Assembly: GCF_900172335.1 (NCBI RefSeq)
Contig: NZ_FWFX01000010.1
Coordinates: 1 to 64,000, forward strand
Reading direction: 5' to 3'
Length of the DNA: 64,000 nt
From: Roseovarius albus
GTDB taxonomy: Bacteria > Pseudomonadota > Alphaproteobacteria > Rhodobacterales > Rhodobacteraceae
Both the position numbers and the translations under genes were made by a program. The notes under the pieces are model-generated. The model was not told the DNA's origin. It ran no database searches and saw nothing but the letters and a program-made list of their open reading frames with translations. The stretch's first letter is position 1; the number at the start of each line of letters is the position of its first letter. Of this stretch, positions 17,647 through 27,094 are shown piece after piece.

Positions 17647-18885
17647 TTAAAATCGCGTCGCGATATAAGGTGATAAATCAATGTTGACCTGCGTGCCTGA
17701 GGCAATATCGGCCACGACACGCCCAGTTTTGGGAGCCATCATCAACCCATAGTGACTATGCCCGAAGGCTGTGATCAGATCGGGAAAGCCATCAATTTCG
17801 CCAATACACGGCAGGCTGTCCGGCAGGCTCGGGCGTTGCCCGGACCACGTGGTAAAATCATCCGCATTCAAATCCGGTGACAGGCGTTGTGCAAGTTTGA
17901 CCAGCCCCTTGATCCGGTTTTGGTTTTCCGGCGCATCCAGCCCGGCGAACTCTGCGGTACCCGCCACGCGCAGCCCGTCCTCCATCGAGGAGGCGACCAG
18001 TTTCATGTCCACGTCCAACACCGAATGGTTCAGCTCGATACCCGGTTTCGTGAAACAGACGTGATAGCCACGCTCGGATTGCAGTGGGATGTGTATCCCT
18101 AGCGGCTTGAGCAATTCGGCTGACCATACTCCCATCGCCAGAACCAGCTTTGGGGTGGTGAACTGCCCTTCTCGGGTGACATAGGTCCAGCCCCCACCCT
18201 CTTGCGGCAGGATGGCCTGAACTTCGGCCCGGTGCAGTTCACCACCCATGTTCTGAAACTTTTCTGCAAGCACCTGCCCAATGCGCCCCGGCGACAGAGC
18301 GCGTGCCTGCCCCTTGATTACGATGGCAGCCTGAAAGTCATCCGAAAGCGCAGGTTCCAAGGCTTTCAAATCCGCCGATCCGATCCGCTCTAATTCCGCT
18401 CCGGCGTCACGCCGCAAACTGTTATCAAGCGAATCGACACTGGCAGACTCTCCATTACGGAAGGCATGCACATAATAGCTGTCACGGATCAGATCTTCGT
18501 GCCCGGTTCCCTGCAAATGCTGGCGATACAGCGAAACGCAGTCGCGGTTCAGTGTATCCATCGCAGCAGAGATCGCGCGCACGCGCTCCTCTCGCCCCTG
18601 TGACAAAAACCGCAAACCCCACCCCGCCAGTCTTGGTAAATAGGTCGGATTCACCGCAACCGGCCCCAGCGGGTCAACCAGCCAACCGGGGATTTTCTTC
18701 CACAGGCCCGGCATCGATTGGGGGATGATTGACCATGGTGAGATCACCCCCGCATTACCAAAAGACGTGGCCTGACCAGGATCATCGCGGTCGATCAAGC
18801 GGACTTTCAACCCACGCTCAGCCAATGACAGGGCCGAGCAAATGCCGACAATCCCGGCCCCCAAGATAGTGACGTCTGCAGACAT
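17647..18885 (-). CDS. FAD-dependent D-amino-acid dehydrogenase (DadA-like)
   Basis: 412-residue DAO-family flavoprotein. The FAD-binding Rossmann motif lies at the very N-terminus (VTILGAGIVGICSALSLAERG). It also has the DadA-like SFGNAGVISPWSIIPQSMPG segment and a C-terminal HSHYGLMMAPKTGRVVADI segment. It should oxidatively deaminate D-amino acids to 2-oxo acids, passing electrons to the respiratory chain. It starts 4 bases before the end of the TRAP membrane gene and is followed closely by a racemase-fold gene, so all are probably one operon. DadA proper is one option; related sarcosine or proline oxidases are another. Confidence 0.82.
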   Translation of the reverse strand: MSADVTILGAGIVGICSALSLAERGLKVRLIDRDDPGQATSFGNAGVISPWSIIPQSMPGLWKKIPGWLVDPLGPVAVNPTYLPRLAGWGLRFLSQGREERVRAISAAMDTLNRDCVSLYRQHLQGTGHEDLIRDSYYVHAFRNGESASVDSLDNSLRRDAGAELERIGSADLKALEPALSDDFQAAIVIKGQARALSPGRIGQVLAEKFQNMGGELHRAEVQAILPQEGGGWTYVTREGQFTTPKLVLAMGVWSAELLKPLGIHIPLQSERGYHVCFTKPGIELNHSVLDVDMKLVASSMEDGLRVAGTAEFAGLDAPENQNRIKGLVKLAQRLSPDLNADDFTTWSGQRPSLPDSLPCIGEIDGFPDLITAFGHSHYGLMMAPKTGRVVADIASGTQVNIDLSPYIATRF

Positions 18886-18889
18886 GTGT

Positions 18890-21106
18890 TTAGACCGCTT
18901 GTGTTTGGTTCTTGCGTTTGATGATCTGGCTCAGGATTACTGGCGACACGATAATCAGGGCCACAAGGTCGGCTTGCAGTGACGGCGCGATAAAGACCAA
19001 ACCAGCAAAGGCGGCTAACACCCGGAACACCGTTCCCATTGGAGCCAGCCAATATCCAACCACAGCCGTCGACAGAGCAACCACACCGGCAATGCAACTA
19101 GCCGCCGTATAGGTGAACTCCCACAAATCGAAACCTGTTGAGGACACGAACAACAAGACCGGCGCATAGACAAAGGCCATCGGGGCCACGACTTTGCCCA
19201 GCCCCAAGGTGAAGGCGGAAATTCCGGTACGGAAGGGATTGGACCCTGCGATTGCCGCCGCGGCATAGGCCGAGGTGCAGACCGGCGGGGTGATTTCAGC
19301 CACGACACCGTAATAAAGCACAAACATGTGGCTTGCGATTGGTGGAATACCGAGCTGTGCCAGTGCAGGCTGCGCCACGGACACCAGCATGATGTACAGC
19401 GCGGTTGTCGGCACACCCGCACCCATCAGAATACAGGCCAATGCAATGAACACGAGGCTGATGAAGAGCGTGAGATCCGCGACCGAGAACAATTCCCAAT
19501 CACCGAAGGCGAAAAGACCGTGCAGATCTCCCCCCAAGTTGGCCGCAGCTTGGGTGACCATAAAGCCGATGCGAAAGCCGACGCCAGTGGTGTTGATGAC
19601 ACCGATAACAATGCCCACGGCCGCTGAGGCCGCACCGACGGCAAGGGCATACTTCACGCCAGTTTCAAACGTGTCGGCCATTTCAGTGATCGAGACGCGT
19701 TTTTGCGGGTTCAGTGTCGCAATGGCCGCACCGATGATCAAGATGATAGACATGCTCAAATCAAACCCACCGCCCAGATGCTTCCATATGACGAAAGCGA
19801 TGAACGCAGCTGCGTAAACCAACGTCGCTGGATTTCTCATACGGCTCATGCCCGCGATGATGGATAGCGAAATGCCGACAAAGGCAGACATATAAGGTGT
19901 GTATCCCGAAAACAGCACTGTCAGTAGGCCGACAAGGGGTACGACATTCGCCCAACCTTCACTCCAGACGTCGCGGAACTTCGGGAGCATGTCACGGGAC
20001 AGGCCCTGCAGGTTCAGACGACGCGCCATCAGGTGCACAACCGTGAACACACCGACATAATGCAAGAACGCCGGGAAGATCGCGGCGATCACGATGGTGG
20101 TGTAGGGTACCTCCAGAAATTCCGCCATGATGAAAGCGGCAGCCCCCATGATCGGCGGCGTAATCTGCCCGCCAGCCGAAGCGGCGGCTTCGACCCCACC
20201 AGCAAAGTGCCCAGGATAGCCTAGACGTTTCATATTCGGAATGGTCAGCGCCCCGGTGGAAACGGTGTTGGCAACAGATGAGCCCGAGATGGTACCGAAG
20301 AACGCCGAGGATACGACAGAAACTTTCGCCGGGCCGCCCGTGTATTGCCCCGCCAGAATAGACGCGTTGTCTATGAAGAGCTGCCCCAACCCTGTCCGCT
20401 GAGCAATCACGCCGAACAGGACAAAGTGGAACACGATGGTCGACACAACCCACAGGGTCACACCAAATATCCCCTCTTGCGGGAAGTACATCGATGACAC
20501 GAAGGTGTTAAATTTCACACCGGGATGCTGCAGCAGCCCCGGGAACATCGGTCCAAACAACGCGTAACACATGAAAATGCAGATGATAAAAGGCAGGATC
20601 CACCCCAACGTCCGGCGGGCGATATCCAACACCAGCACGATAAGGGTGCAGCCAAAGAACATGTCATAGCCGTTGGGATTGCCCATACGGAAGGTTTGTT
20701 CTTCGATGCCCAACCAGGGTACACCATGCCAAGCGAAGCCAAGATAAAGCGACGCGGCCACCCCCAAAATCATTAAGATCACATCAAGGTAAGGCACGCC
20801 CCCCAAGCGCAATGCACCGGTATTGAGATCAAAGGCGGTTTTTGTCTTTACCAACGGGAAAAAGGCGTAAATTAGGATAAACAGACCACTTAGGTGCCAT
20901 CCCATATGCCAATAATCTGGCGGCAATCCAAAACCAGCCGTCAGATAGTGATAAACAGCATATGTTAACGCCACGTAGCGAAGAAACTTAGCAAACCCTG
21001 GGCTCACGGTTCTCGTGGCGGCGCCCTCGTCAAATTTCTTTTCGATTTCGGCCAGTTCTTCGGCTGAAAGCTCTGACGTGTCCTGGCCTTGTAGGTCTGA
21101 CATCAC
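18890..21106 (-). CDS. TRAP transporter fused membrane subunit (4TM-12TM, TAXI type)
   Basis: 738-residue polytopic membrane protein with fused small (DctQ-like) and large (DctM-like) parts, as found in TAXI-type TRAP systems. About 18-20 hydrophobic segments are visible. Conserved DctM-type stretches include the SGSSVANTVSTGALTIPNM and ASAGGQITPPIMGAAAF regions and GAGVPTTALYIMLVS. It imports an organic acid or amino acid with sodium, using the binding protein encoded just upstream. The neighbouring D-amino-acid dehydrogenase suggests an amino-acid-like substrate. Confidence 0.9.
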   Translation of the reverse strand: MMSDLQGQDTSELSAEELAEIEKKFDEGAATRTVSPGFAKFLRYVALTYAVYHYLTAGFGLPPDYWHMGWHLSGLFILIYAFFPLVKTKTAFDLNTGALRLGGVPYLDVILMILGVAASLYLGFAWHGVPWLGIEEQTFRMGNPNGYDMFFGCTLIVLVLDIARRTLGWILPFIICIFMCYALFGPMFPGLLQHPGVKFNTFVSSMYFPQEGIFGVTLWVVSTIVFHFVLFGVIAQRTGLGQLFIDNASILAGQYTGGPAKVSVVSSAFFGTISGSSVANTVSTGALTIPNMKRLGYPGHFAGGVEAAASAGGQITPPIMGAAAFIMAEFLEVPYTTIVIAAIFPAFLHYVGVFTVVHLMARRLNLQGLSRDMLPKFRDVWSEGWANVVPLVGLLTVLFSGYTPYMSAFVGISLSIIAGMSRMRNPATLVYAAAFIAFVIWKHLGGGFDLSMSIILIIGAAIATLNPQKRVSITEMADTFETGVKYALAVGAASAAVGIVIGVINTTGVGFRIGFMVTQAAANLGGDLHGLFAFGDWELFSVADLTLFISLVFIALACILMGAGVPTTALYIMLVSVAQPALAQLGIPPIASHMFVLYYGVVAEITPPVCTSAYAAAAIAGSNPFRTGISAFTLGLGKVVAPMAFVYAPVLLFVSSTGFDLWEFTYTAASCIAGVVALSTAVVGYWLAPMGTVFRVLAAFAGLVFIAPSLQADLVALIIVSPVILSQIIKRKNQTQAV

Positions 21107-21176
21107 CCCGCCCTTTCATGGAATCTTGAATATAAGTATCGGTCGGCAAGCAGGAGTTGCCCGCCGCCCGATTTTG

Positions 21177-21202
21177 GTAAAGCCGGAAGAGTGTGGCTTT
21201 AC
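21177..21202 (-). terminator. hairpin between TAXI binding protein and TRAP membrane gene
   Basis: GTAAAGCC (21177-21184) pairs with GGCTTTAC (21195-21202), overlapping the stop codon of the binding-protein gene. No U-run follows. It may act as a processing or attenuation element, letting the binding protein be made in excess over the membrane subunit, as is common in TRAP operons. Confidence 0.4.
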
Positions 21203-22209
21203 TCTAGAAGACCAGCTTCTTTGTAGAACTTTTCGGCACCCGGGTGCAGCGGCACGCCCAGCGCAGAGATCCCATCAAGGGCTGTATCCGGCGTGATTTG
21301 TTTGCCTTTGGCGTGTCCATTGTCCAGCAACGTTCTAGTGTTGTCGTTCCACAACGCTTGCGTGATGCCATAGACCAGCTCATCGCTAAGATCTGATGAG
21401 ACAACCAACAAGGCCGAAACTGCAGGTGTCTTGACCTCATAGTCCACACCTTCGTAGACACCCGCAGGGATCGATGAAGGAATATAGGCTGGGACCGCCT
21501 CGTTGATCTTGGCCAGATCTTCATCCGTGAAGCTGTGCAATTCCATGCCTTTAGTTGTTGCCAGCTGCACCATGGCAGAAACAGGCCAACCCGCCGCATA
21601 GAAATACGCATCGATCTGGCCATCCGCTAGACGCTCGGCTGACTGGCTGTTGTTCAGCTCAGCTTCGTCCATATTGTCGCGCGTGATGCCCCATTGCTCA
21701 AGCATCTGAAGGACAGCGACCTGAGTACCAGACCCCGCCTGTGCAATGCCCACTCGCTTGCCTTCAAGGTCTGCGGGGCTATCGAGGCTCGCGCCCTTGG
21801 CAAGAACCAGATGCAGATCTTCCGGATAAAGATTGGCGACAATGCGCAGTTTTTCGTGCGGCTTGCCGTCAAACTTGCCCTCACCCAGATACATCGAGCG
21901 GGTCACGTCGGCAGCAGCCATACCGGCCTCAAGTTCACCATTTTGAACGGCGGTATTATTGAACACGGACGCAGTGGTGGATTGTGCAATCGCGATCAGA
22001 CCGGGCACCCCGCATTGGCCGCCTTCGTCACAAGGACGCGAGCCCGGTGGTGAAGAAATGCCGTTGGCAATGGTGCCGCCGATTGGGAAATACGTTCCCC
22101 CGGCACTACCGGTACCAATCCGGAAAAAGGTTGGATCCTGCGCAGCGGCCAGCCCTGCTGTCATCATCGTCGCCAAGGTGGCAGCTGTAAGTTTCGAAAA
22201 TAGTCCCAT
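21199..22209 (-). CDS. TAXI family TRAP transporter solute-binding protein
   Basis: 336-residue periplasmic protein with a Sec signal (MGLFSKLTAATLATMMTAGLAAAQD). It has the TAXI hallmark FFRIGTGSAGGTYFPIGGTIANGIS right after cleavage and the GKRVGIAQAGSGTQVAVLQML fold segment. An insertion with two Cys (RPCDEGGQCGVPG) probably forms a disulfide near the ligand cleft. The ATG chosen gives a proper signal peptide; a frame extending to 22296 does not. First gene of the minus-strand operon and divergent from a LysR regulator. Confidence 0.9.
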   Translation of the reverse strand: MGLFSKLTAATLATMMTAGLAAAQDPTFFRIGTGSAGGTYFPIGGTIANGISSPPGSRPCDEGGQCGVPGLIAIAQSTTASVFNNTAVQNGELEAGMAAADVTRSMYLGEGKFDGKPHEKLRIVANLYPEDLHLVLAKGASLDSPADLEGKRVGIAQAGSGTQVAVLQMLEQWGITRDNMDEAELNNSQSAERLADGQIDAYFYAAGWPVSAMVQLATTKGMELHSFTDEDLAKINEAVPAYIPSSIPAGVYEGVDYEVKTPAVSALLVVSSDLSDELVYGITQALWNDNTRTLLDNGHAKGKQITPDTALDGISALGVPLHPGAEKFYKEAGLLE

Positions 22210-22327
22210 GTCATTCTCCCCGTTTGCGTCGTGACAGCACGGGATATGCCCATCACGCGGTTTTTGTGATGGTTCCATTCTGGGGTGAGTCGGCAAGTAA
22301 AATCAAATTTATAATTTTATGGTTTCA

Positions 22328-22346
22328 ATACATTAATTTTATGTAT
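22328..22346. promoter_or_regulatory. inverted repeat upstream of LysR gene, probable operator
   Basis: ATACAT-N7-ATGTAT, 19 bases, ending 9 bases before the LysR start codon in a very AT-rich divergent region. The geometry fits the T-N11-A sites of LysR regulators. Binding here would autoregulate the regulator and act on the TRAP operon. Confidence 0.5.
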
Positions 22347-22355
22347 AATTGCGTC

Positions 22356-23294
22356 ATGAACCTGCAGCAACTTTCCGTCTTTCGCGAAGTCATGAAAACC
22401 GGGTCGGTCAGTGCCGCCGCTCGAAATCTACACCGCACGCAGCCGGCAATCAGCGCCTCCCTGAAAGCGTTAGAGACCAGTCTTGGTGTTGCCTTGTTTC
22501 ATCGTGAAGGGCGACGGTTAACCCCTGTCCCCGAAGCGCATTATCTGCTGGCAGAGGCCACTGAAATTCTTGACCGAATGGCAATGACAGCCTCAAACCT
22601 TTCGGAGTTGCGCAATCGCGCGCGCGGGACCATCAAAGTTGCTGCGATGCCCGGAACATCGGCCTTTTTGATGCCAGACTTCGTGAGTCGCTTCATTGCC
22701 GAGAAGCCGGGCGTTCAGGTGACCCTTGCGACACGCAGCTCACCCCAGATTCTAAGCATGATCGCAGCGCAAAGCTATGATGTTGGATTTTGCGATGTCA
22801 AAGTTGACACTGCCCGCCGCGATTTGTTTGAAGCGGTCCATCTTAGGCGCAACTGCGTGGTTGCCGTTCGAAACGACCATCGTCTGGCAGGCAAGCCCCA
22901 AATAAATGCGGCTGATCTGGATGATGAGCCGATGGGCACCCTGCATACCGGGCACCGAGTTTATGAAGATACAGAACGTGCTTTTGTTCGGGCAGGCGCA
23001 CGCTTCAATGTGCGTGTGCAAGCGCAGTATTTTCTGCCCCTATTTCACTTTATCGAAGCGGGCCAAATCTGTGCGGTCGTCGATGCCATGAGCGCCGAAA
23101 GTCATCAACGCATGCATGGCGTCAAAGGCAATATTCATTTCGCGAACTTCAGCCCCGAAGTAGCTTTTGGCTATTCCATCGTCACACCTCAACAACGGCC
23201 ACCCTCCGCACTTGCGCAAGAATTTGTAGAGAGTTGGGAAAGGTACGTTCGTGAACTCATCGACGCGAAACCATCGAACGAGGGTGCCAAATAG
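22356..23294 (+). CDS. LysR-family transcriptional regulator
   Basis: 312 residues. N-terminal winged helix-turn-helix (LQQLSVFREVMKTGSVSAAARNLHRTQPAISASLKALE, about 3-41), then a periplasmic-binding-like effector domain. The start at MNLQQL matches the family; upstream frame is AT-rich leader. It is divergent from the TAXI-TRAP/D-amino-acid operon and most likely its regulator, with the transported compound as co-inducer. It ends 16 bases from a convergent GntR gene. Confidence 0.87.
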   Translation: MNLQQLSVFREVMKTGSVSAAARNLHRTQPAISASLKALETSLGVALFHREGRRLTPVPEAHYLLAEATEILDRMAMTASNLSELRNRARGTIKVAAMPGTSAFLMPDFVSRFIAEKPGVQVTLATRSSPQILSMIAAQSYDVGFCDVKVDTARRDLFEAVHLRRNCVVAVRNDHRLAGKPQINAADLDDEPMGTLHTGHRVYEDTERAFVRAGARFNVRVQAQYFLPLFHFIEAGQICAVVDAMSAESHQRMHGVKGNIHFANFSPEVAFGYSIVTPQQRPPSALAQEFVESWERYVRELIDAKPSNEGAK

Positions 23295-23310
23295 ATCGAT
23301 GGCTCCTTGG

Positions 23311-23961
23311 CTAAGTACTGTAAAAATCCTGACCCCAAGCCACGTCATCACGCATTGATGTAACTGCGCCCTGCCGATCACTTGCACGGATCGCTTGAAG
23401 AAACCGTATGTGTTCGGTGTTCCAATTTTCTGCGGGTGAACTGGATTGTTGAAGCCCCAGATGCAGCGAAGGGCCGGTTTGCATCCACAGTTGCTGGATC
23501 ATGAAAACCATGTCGGGATTGCCCACTTGCCCATAAATCAGGAAATGAAACCGGTGGTTGTCACTCATATAAGCCGGAAAATCGCGCAGCTTAAGATGCG
23601 CCAACATGCGATCAGAAAGGGCAGAAAGTTCGCCAATGATATCCGGTGTCAGCGCATCATAGGCCGCCTCAAGTGCTGCAACCTCAAGCAGGCCTCGAAG
23701 GTAAAACAGATCCGCCGCGCGTTTGTTGCTCAGCTTTGGAATATTATAGGCCTTGGCCGCCGCGCTTTCGATTGCATGTTCGGAGGTCAGGCGCTTGAGC
23801 GCTTCGCGTACAGGCATCGGGCTGGTGCCAAACTCTGTCGCCAGCTTGCGCATGGAAAGCCGATCACCGGGCAGATAAGCACCAAGCATCAGCCGTGTTT
23901 TCAACTGCGCATAAATAATCTCGGAAAGTGAGGCGTTTTTATGTGATGGGATGTCATCCAT
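23311..23961 (-). CDS. GntR-family transcriptional regulator, FCD type
   Basis: 216 residues. Winged helix at about 15-70 (GDRLSMRKLATEFGTSPMPVREALKRL), then the helical FCD domain with His residues for metal/ligand binding (HRFHFLIY). Met at 23961 follows a GGAGGTACA ribosome site. It is downstream of the family-5 binding protein and Rieske genes on the same strand and may control them and the divergent VanA-like gene. Confidence 0.85.
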   Translation of the reverse strand: MDDIPSHKNASLSEIIYAQLKTRLMLGAYLPGDRLSMRKLATEFGTSPMPVREALKRLTSEHAIESAAAKAYNIPKLSNKRAADLFYLRGLLEVAALEAAYDALTPDIIGELSALSDRMLAHLKLRDFPAYMSDNHRFHFLIYGQVGNPDMVFMIQQLWMQTGPSLHLGLQQSSSPAENWNTEHIRFLQAIRASDRQGAVTSMRDDVAWGQDFYST

Positions 23962-23977
23962 TGTACCTCCGATCAAT

Positions 23978-24004
23978 AAGTGCGGGCCATGACAGCCCGC
24001 ACTT
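23978..24004 (-). terminator. strong hairpin after the family-5 binding protein gene
   Basis: AAGTGCGGGC (23978-23987) and GCCCGCACTT (23995-24004) form a perfect 10-bp stem with a 7-base loop, 7 bases beyond the stop codon. No long U-run follows, but the stem strength and place fit a terminator or mRNA-stabilising element separating the binding protein from the GntR gene. Confidence 0.6.
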
Positions 24005-24011
24005 TAGGCGA

Positions 24012-25625
24012 TCAGGATGTGAACCACCAGCGCTCATAGGCACGAGCACCATCCATTTCCCAGGTGGAGCCAATGACTTCGGGGTTACCGACCTTGTCAT
24101 TGTGGGCATAGACGTAGTTGGTGAACATTGGGATGATGCTGCCTCCTTCGTCGCGGGCGATCAGGCTCATCTCGCGATACATCTCGGCACGCTTCACATC
24201 GTCCAATTCGGCCTTGGCCTGTAGCAAAATCTCATCAAAGCGCTCATTGCTCCAGAATGCTTCGGACCAGCTGGCTCCGGTCTTATACGCTAGCGTGAAC
24301 ATCGTGTCCGGTGTCGGCCGTGCGCCCCATTTGGAGAAGATGAATGGTTTTTTCAGCCAGACATCAGCCCAGTAACCGTCATTCGGTTCGCGGATGGGTT
24401 TGAGAGTAATACCCGCCGCCTTTGCCTGCTCGGCATAGAGGGTCACGAAATCAACCGCACCCGGCATGATGGAATCTGCAGCCGAAATGTCGAGCGTCAG
24501 CCCTTCGTGACCCGCTTCCTTCAGGTGCCACTTGGCCTTGTCCGGGTCATAGGTGCGCTGCGGGATATCCTCGGGATAATACGGCATGTTGGGAGAGATG
24601 TGGAAATCATTGCCAGCCGTGGCTGTGCCAAAGACGATTTTCTCGATCAACTCTTCCCGGTCGATAGCCAGCTTCAGCGCCATGCGCACATCGTTGTTGT
24701 CAAAAGGTGCCGCAGTAACATGCATTGGCAGCGTCACAGCAGAACCCGATGGCAGGTTGAGAATTTCGATGCCCGGTCGTTTTTGCAAAAGCGCGAGGGT
24801 TTTAAGATCAACAGAACTAACCGCATCAACATCACCAGAGACCAGCGCGGTTTGGCGGGCATTAGGATCATTTATTGCCAATAATTCGACAGCATCGAAA
24901 TAGGCCCCCTCGCGGTGCCAGCCGTCGTGCTTCACAAGGCTTGCACTGACGCCCGGCTTGAAATCAACCATCTTGTAGGGACCCGCGCCGTTGCCACCCT
25001 TCCAATCCGCAGTGCCATCTGCAGCAGCGGGAACAACCGCAATATGATAATCCGTCAGGATGTACGGCAGGTCAGCAAGACCAGTGTCGAGTTCGATCAC
25101 CATGGTATGATCACCATCGGCGCGCACATCGATCACATTTGCCAGCAACGATTTGGCCGCAGAAGTCGAGTCTTCTCCCAAGTGGTGCGTGATCGAGGCC
25201 ACCGCATCCGCAGAGGTGAATTTTTTGCCGTCGTGGAAGGTCGCGTCTTTGTTCAGCTCAAAGGTCCAGATCTTGGCATCTTGGCTCGCGCTCCAGCTGT
25301 CGGCCATGTCGGGGCCCACCGTGCCATCTGGCTTGATCAGAGTCAGATAGCTGCGCGAGGCATGCGCAAGCTGGATCATGAAGACCGACAGATACTGACC
25401 GGGGTCAAGAACGTCCGATGTGTTGGCATCGTGAATAGCGACCCGGAACTTCCCACCTTGACTGGGTGTCGCAGCTGCCACCTTAGAACTCCAAAGCCCC
25501 GTCGCGGCGGTGGCACTGAGGCCCGCAGCCGTAGCGTGCCCCATGAATCCTCTTCGGGAGAGCCTTCGCTCTCGCCCCGCTGAGATAATCCGGTCTAGCA
25601 TTAGATTTTCGTCGTCGCGTTTCAT
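24012..25625 (-). CDS. ABC transporter substrate-binding protein, family 5 (peptide/opine type)
   Basis: 537-residue periplasmic binding protein (SBP_bac_5). It carries a Tat-type signal (RRLSRRGFMGHATAAGL, twin Arg at 24-25), so it is exported folded. Fold markers include the VGPDMADSWSASQDAKIWTFELNKDATFHDGKKFTSADAV region, split by normal family spacing, and the YDPDKAKWHLKEAGH segment. Family members bind oligopeptides, nickel, opines or other amino compounds. No permease or ATPase gene is adjacent, so its ABC partners must lie elsewhere. Co-oriented with a Rieske oxygenase upstream, so it may deliver that enzyme's substrate. Confidence 0.87.
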   Translation of the reverse strand: MKRDDENLMLDRIISAGRERRLSRRGFMGHATAAGLSATAATGLWSSKVAAATPSQGGKFRVAIHDANTSDVLDPGQYLSVFMIQLAHASRSYLTLIKPDGTVGPDMADSWSASQDAKIWTFELNKDATFHDGKKFTSADAVASITHHLGEDSTSAAKSLLANVIDVRADGDHTMVIELDTGLADLPYILTDYHIAVVPAAADGTADWKGGNGAGPYKMVDFKPGVSASLVKHDGWHREGAYFDAVELLAINDPNARQTALVSGDVDAVSSVDLKTLALLQKRPGIEILNLPSGSAVTLPMHVTAAPFDNNDVRMALKLAIDREELIEKIVFGTATAGNDFHISPNMPYYPEDIPQRTYDPDKAKWHLKEAGHEGLTLDISAADSIMPGAVDFVTLYAEQAKAAGITLKPIREPNDGYWADVWLKKPFIFSKWGARPTPDTMFTLAYKTGASWSEAFWSNERFDEILLQAKAELDDVKRAEMYREMSLIARDEGGSIIPMFTNYVYAHNDKVGNPEVIGSTWEMDGARAYERWWFTS

Positions 25626-25747
25626 TTTGAATTCCCTGTTGGCTATTGTGGATGACTTTGTGATTGCTTGTTATGTCCTCATTAAAGGCGGCTGGATGCG
25701 GCTTGATTGTCGTTTTTTCGCCGTTCAGATCGCTGAAATGGCGATTC

Positions 25748-26911
25748 CTATGGATCAGAAAAATTGTCTCGGCTATGGCCTAACTTGCGCGCCATGTACT
25801 GAATGAAGTCCCAAATTGTTCCCTCAAAATCGTCTGGTGCCAGCGGCCCGCCTTGATAGGTGCGGGTTTTCAGTGCCTGTTGCAGAATTTCCAGCTTGTC
25901 TTTGTCTTCGACATTGAACGAACGACAAAGCTCAACATATTTCTGCGTCGCGTCAGATTCGGGGGCATCATCCTGCCCGGTCACACCCCAGCGAATGCGA
26001 ACCTTATCGGCACCACATGGGCGGATGATCATGAACAATGTGAAGTCGGTGCCCATCCCAACCATCAAGTTGGGATAGACGCCGTACATGGGAGAATTGG
26101 TGCGTTCAAATTCGTTCAGATCCGGATGAAAAGGCTCGCGCGGAGGATAGTCTGGATCGTAGCATGCGTGATAGCCGGTCCACCCTTCGCCACTGACCAT
26201 TTTCTGACAGAGTTTGGTCGGTGTGATCGGGTGCAACGTGTTCAGATGTGTCGCGCTGAGGTGATAGCCCTCCATGAAGTTTTCAAACAGCGCCTTCCAG
26301 TTACAATCCCAGACATCCTCTTCAATATGCACAAGATAGCGTTGATCCTGATGATAGTTCTGGATCACCCCTTCAAGCCCGCCGAGGCGCGGCGCAAGGG
26401 GTGCGGCATTGCAATCAAGATTGACAAACAGCCAGCCCATCCAAACCTCGCTGGCAAACTCTGGGAGTCCACATTTGGATTGATCAAACGCGCGTTGCTT
26501 TTTCATATGGGGCGCGACTTTGAGGGCGCCAGCCGTGTCATAGGTCCAGCTGTGGTACTGGCAGATAAACTTCTTGGCGTTACCTGTTCCTTCAGCCACC
26601 CGGTTTCCGCGATGGCGACAAACATTTGATAGAACGCGGATCACTCCATCGGTGTCACGAACAGCCAAAAGCTGCTCGCCCAGAAGCTCCGTCGTGAAGA
26701 AATCGCCGGGGTTGCGTAGCTCTCCAATGTGTCCAATGCACATCCAGTCCCGGCGCAGCACGTCGTTGATTTCGACCTCCAGAAAGGCCTCGGAAGTGTA
26801 AAACTCTGCGGGCATGGCCCAGGCATCTTCGTCAGCCAAGGCAGCGCGGCGAGCCAGCTCCTGATTGATGCGGTCCACTTCGGGTGAAAGGGCGGCGTGT
26901 CTATCCAGCAT
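25748..26911 (-). CDS. Rieske non-heme iron oxygenase, alpha subunit (Glu-type)
   Basis: 387 residues. The [2Fe-2S] cluster ligands are Cys98-x-His100 and Cys117-x2-His120; the iron site NFMEGYH-x4-H gives Glu214, His217 and His222. As in the other two Glu-type proteins of this window, the bridging acid is Glu, pointing to the quaternary-amine (CntA/GbcA-like) branch. No reductase gene nearby. It is first in a run with a family-5 binding protein and GntR, and divergent from a VanA-like oxygenase; this arrangement suggests uptake and stepwise demethylation or hydroxylation of one substrate. Confidence 0.85.
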   Translation of the reverse strand: MLDRHAALSPEVDRINQELARRAALADEDAWAMPAEFYTSEAFLEVEINDVLRRDWMCIGHIGELRNPGDFFTTELLGEQLLAVRDTDGVIRVLSNVCRHRGNRVAEGTGNAKKFICQYHSWTYDTAGALKVAPHMKKQRAFDQSKCGLPEFASEVWMGWLFVNLDCNAAPLAPRLGGLEGVIQNYHQDQRYLVHIEEDVWDCNWKALFENFMEGYHLSATHLNTLHPITPTKLCQKMVSGEGWTGYHACYDPDYPPREPFHPDLNEFERTNSPMYGVYPNLMVGMGTDFTLFMIIRPCGADKVRIRWGVTGQDDAPESDATQKYVELCRSFNVEDKDKLEILQQALKTRTYQGGPLAPDDFEGTIWDFIQYMARKLGHSRDNFSDP

Positions 26912-26952
26912 AATCTGCTCCTAGAGGACATAGCGATTATTCTCAACACTAC

Positions 26953-27012
26953 TGTGATCACACTTATTCGATTCCTTCAAGTATTATGTTTGCACATATT
27001 GTTTATATATGT
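26953..27012. promoter_or_regulatory. two palindromes in the divergent Rieske/VanA-like promoter region
   Basis: TGTGATCACA (26953-26962) is a perfect 10-bp palindrome. ACATAT-N7-ATATGT (26994-27012) is a 6-bp inverted repeat. Both lie in an AT-rich 183-base gap between divergent oxygenase genes and are candidate operators for the nearby GntR protein or a global regulator. Confidence 0.45.
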
Positions 27013-27094
27013 TTATACAGATCGAGGACGATTGGAATGTCTTCACCATCCGTGATCACGAAACTTAGCCACTTGCCAAGAGGAGCTGACTATA

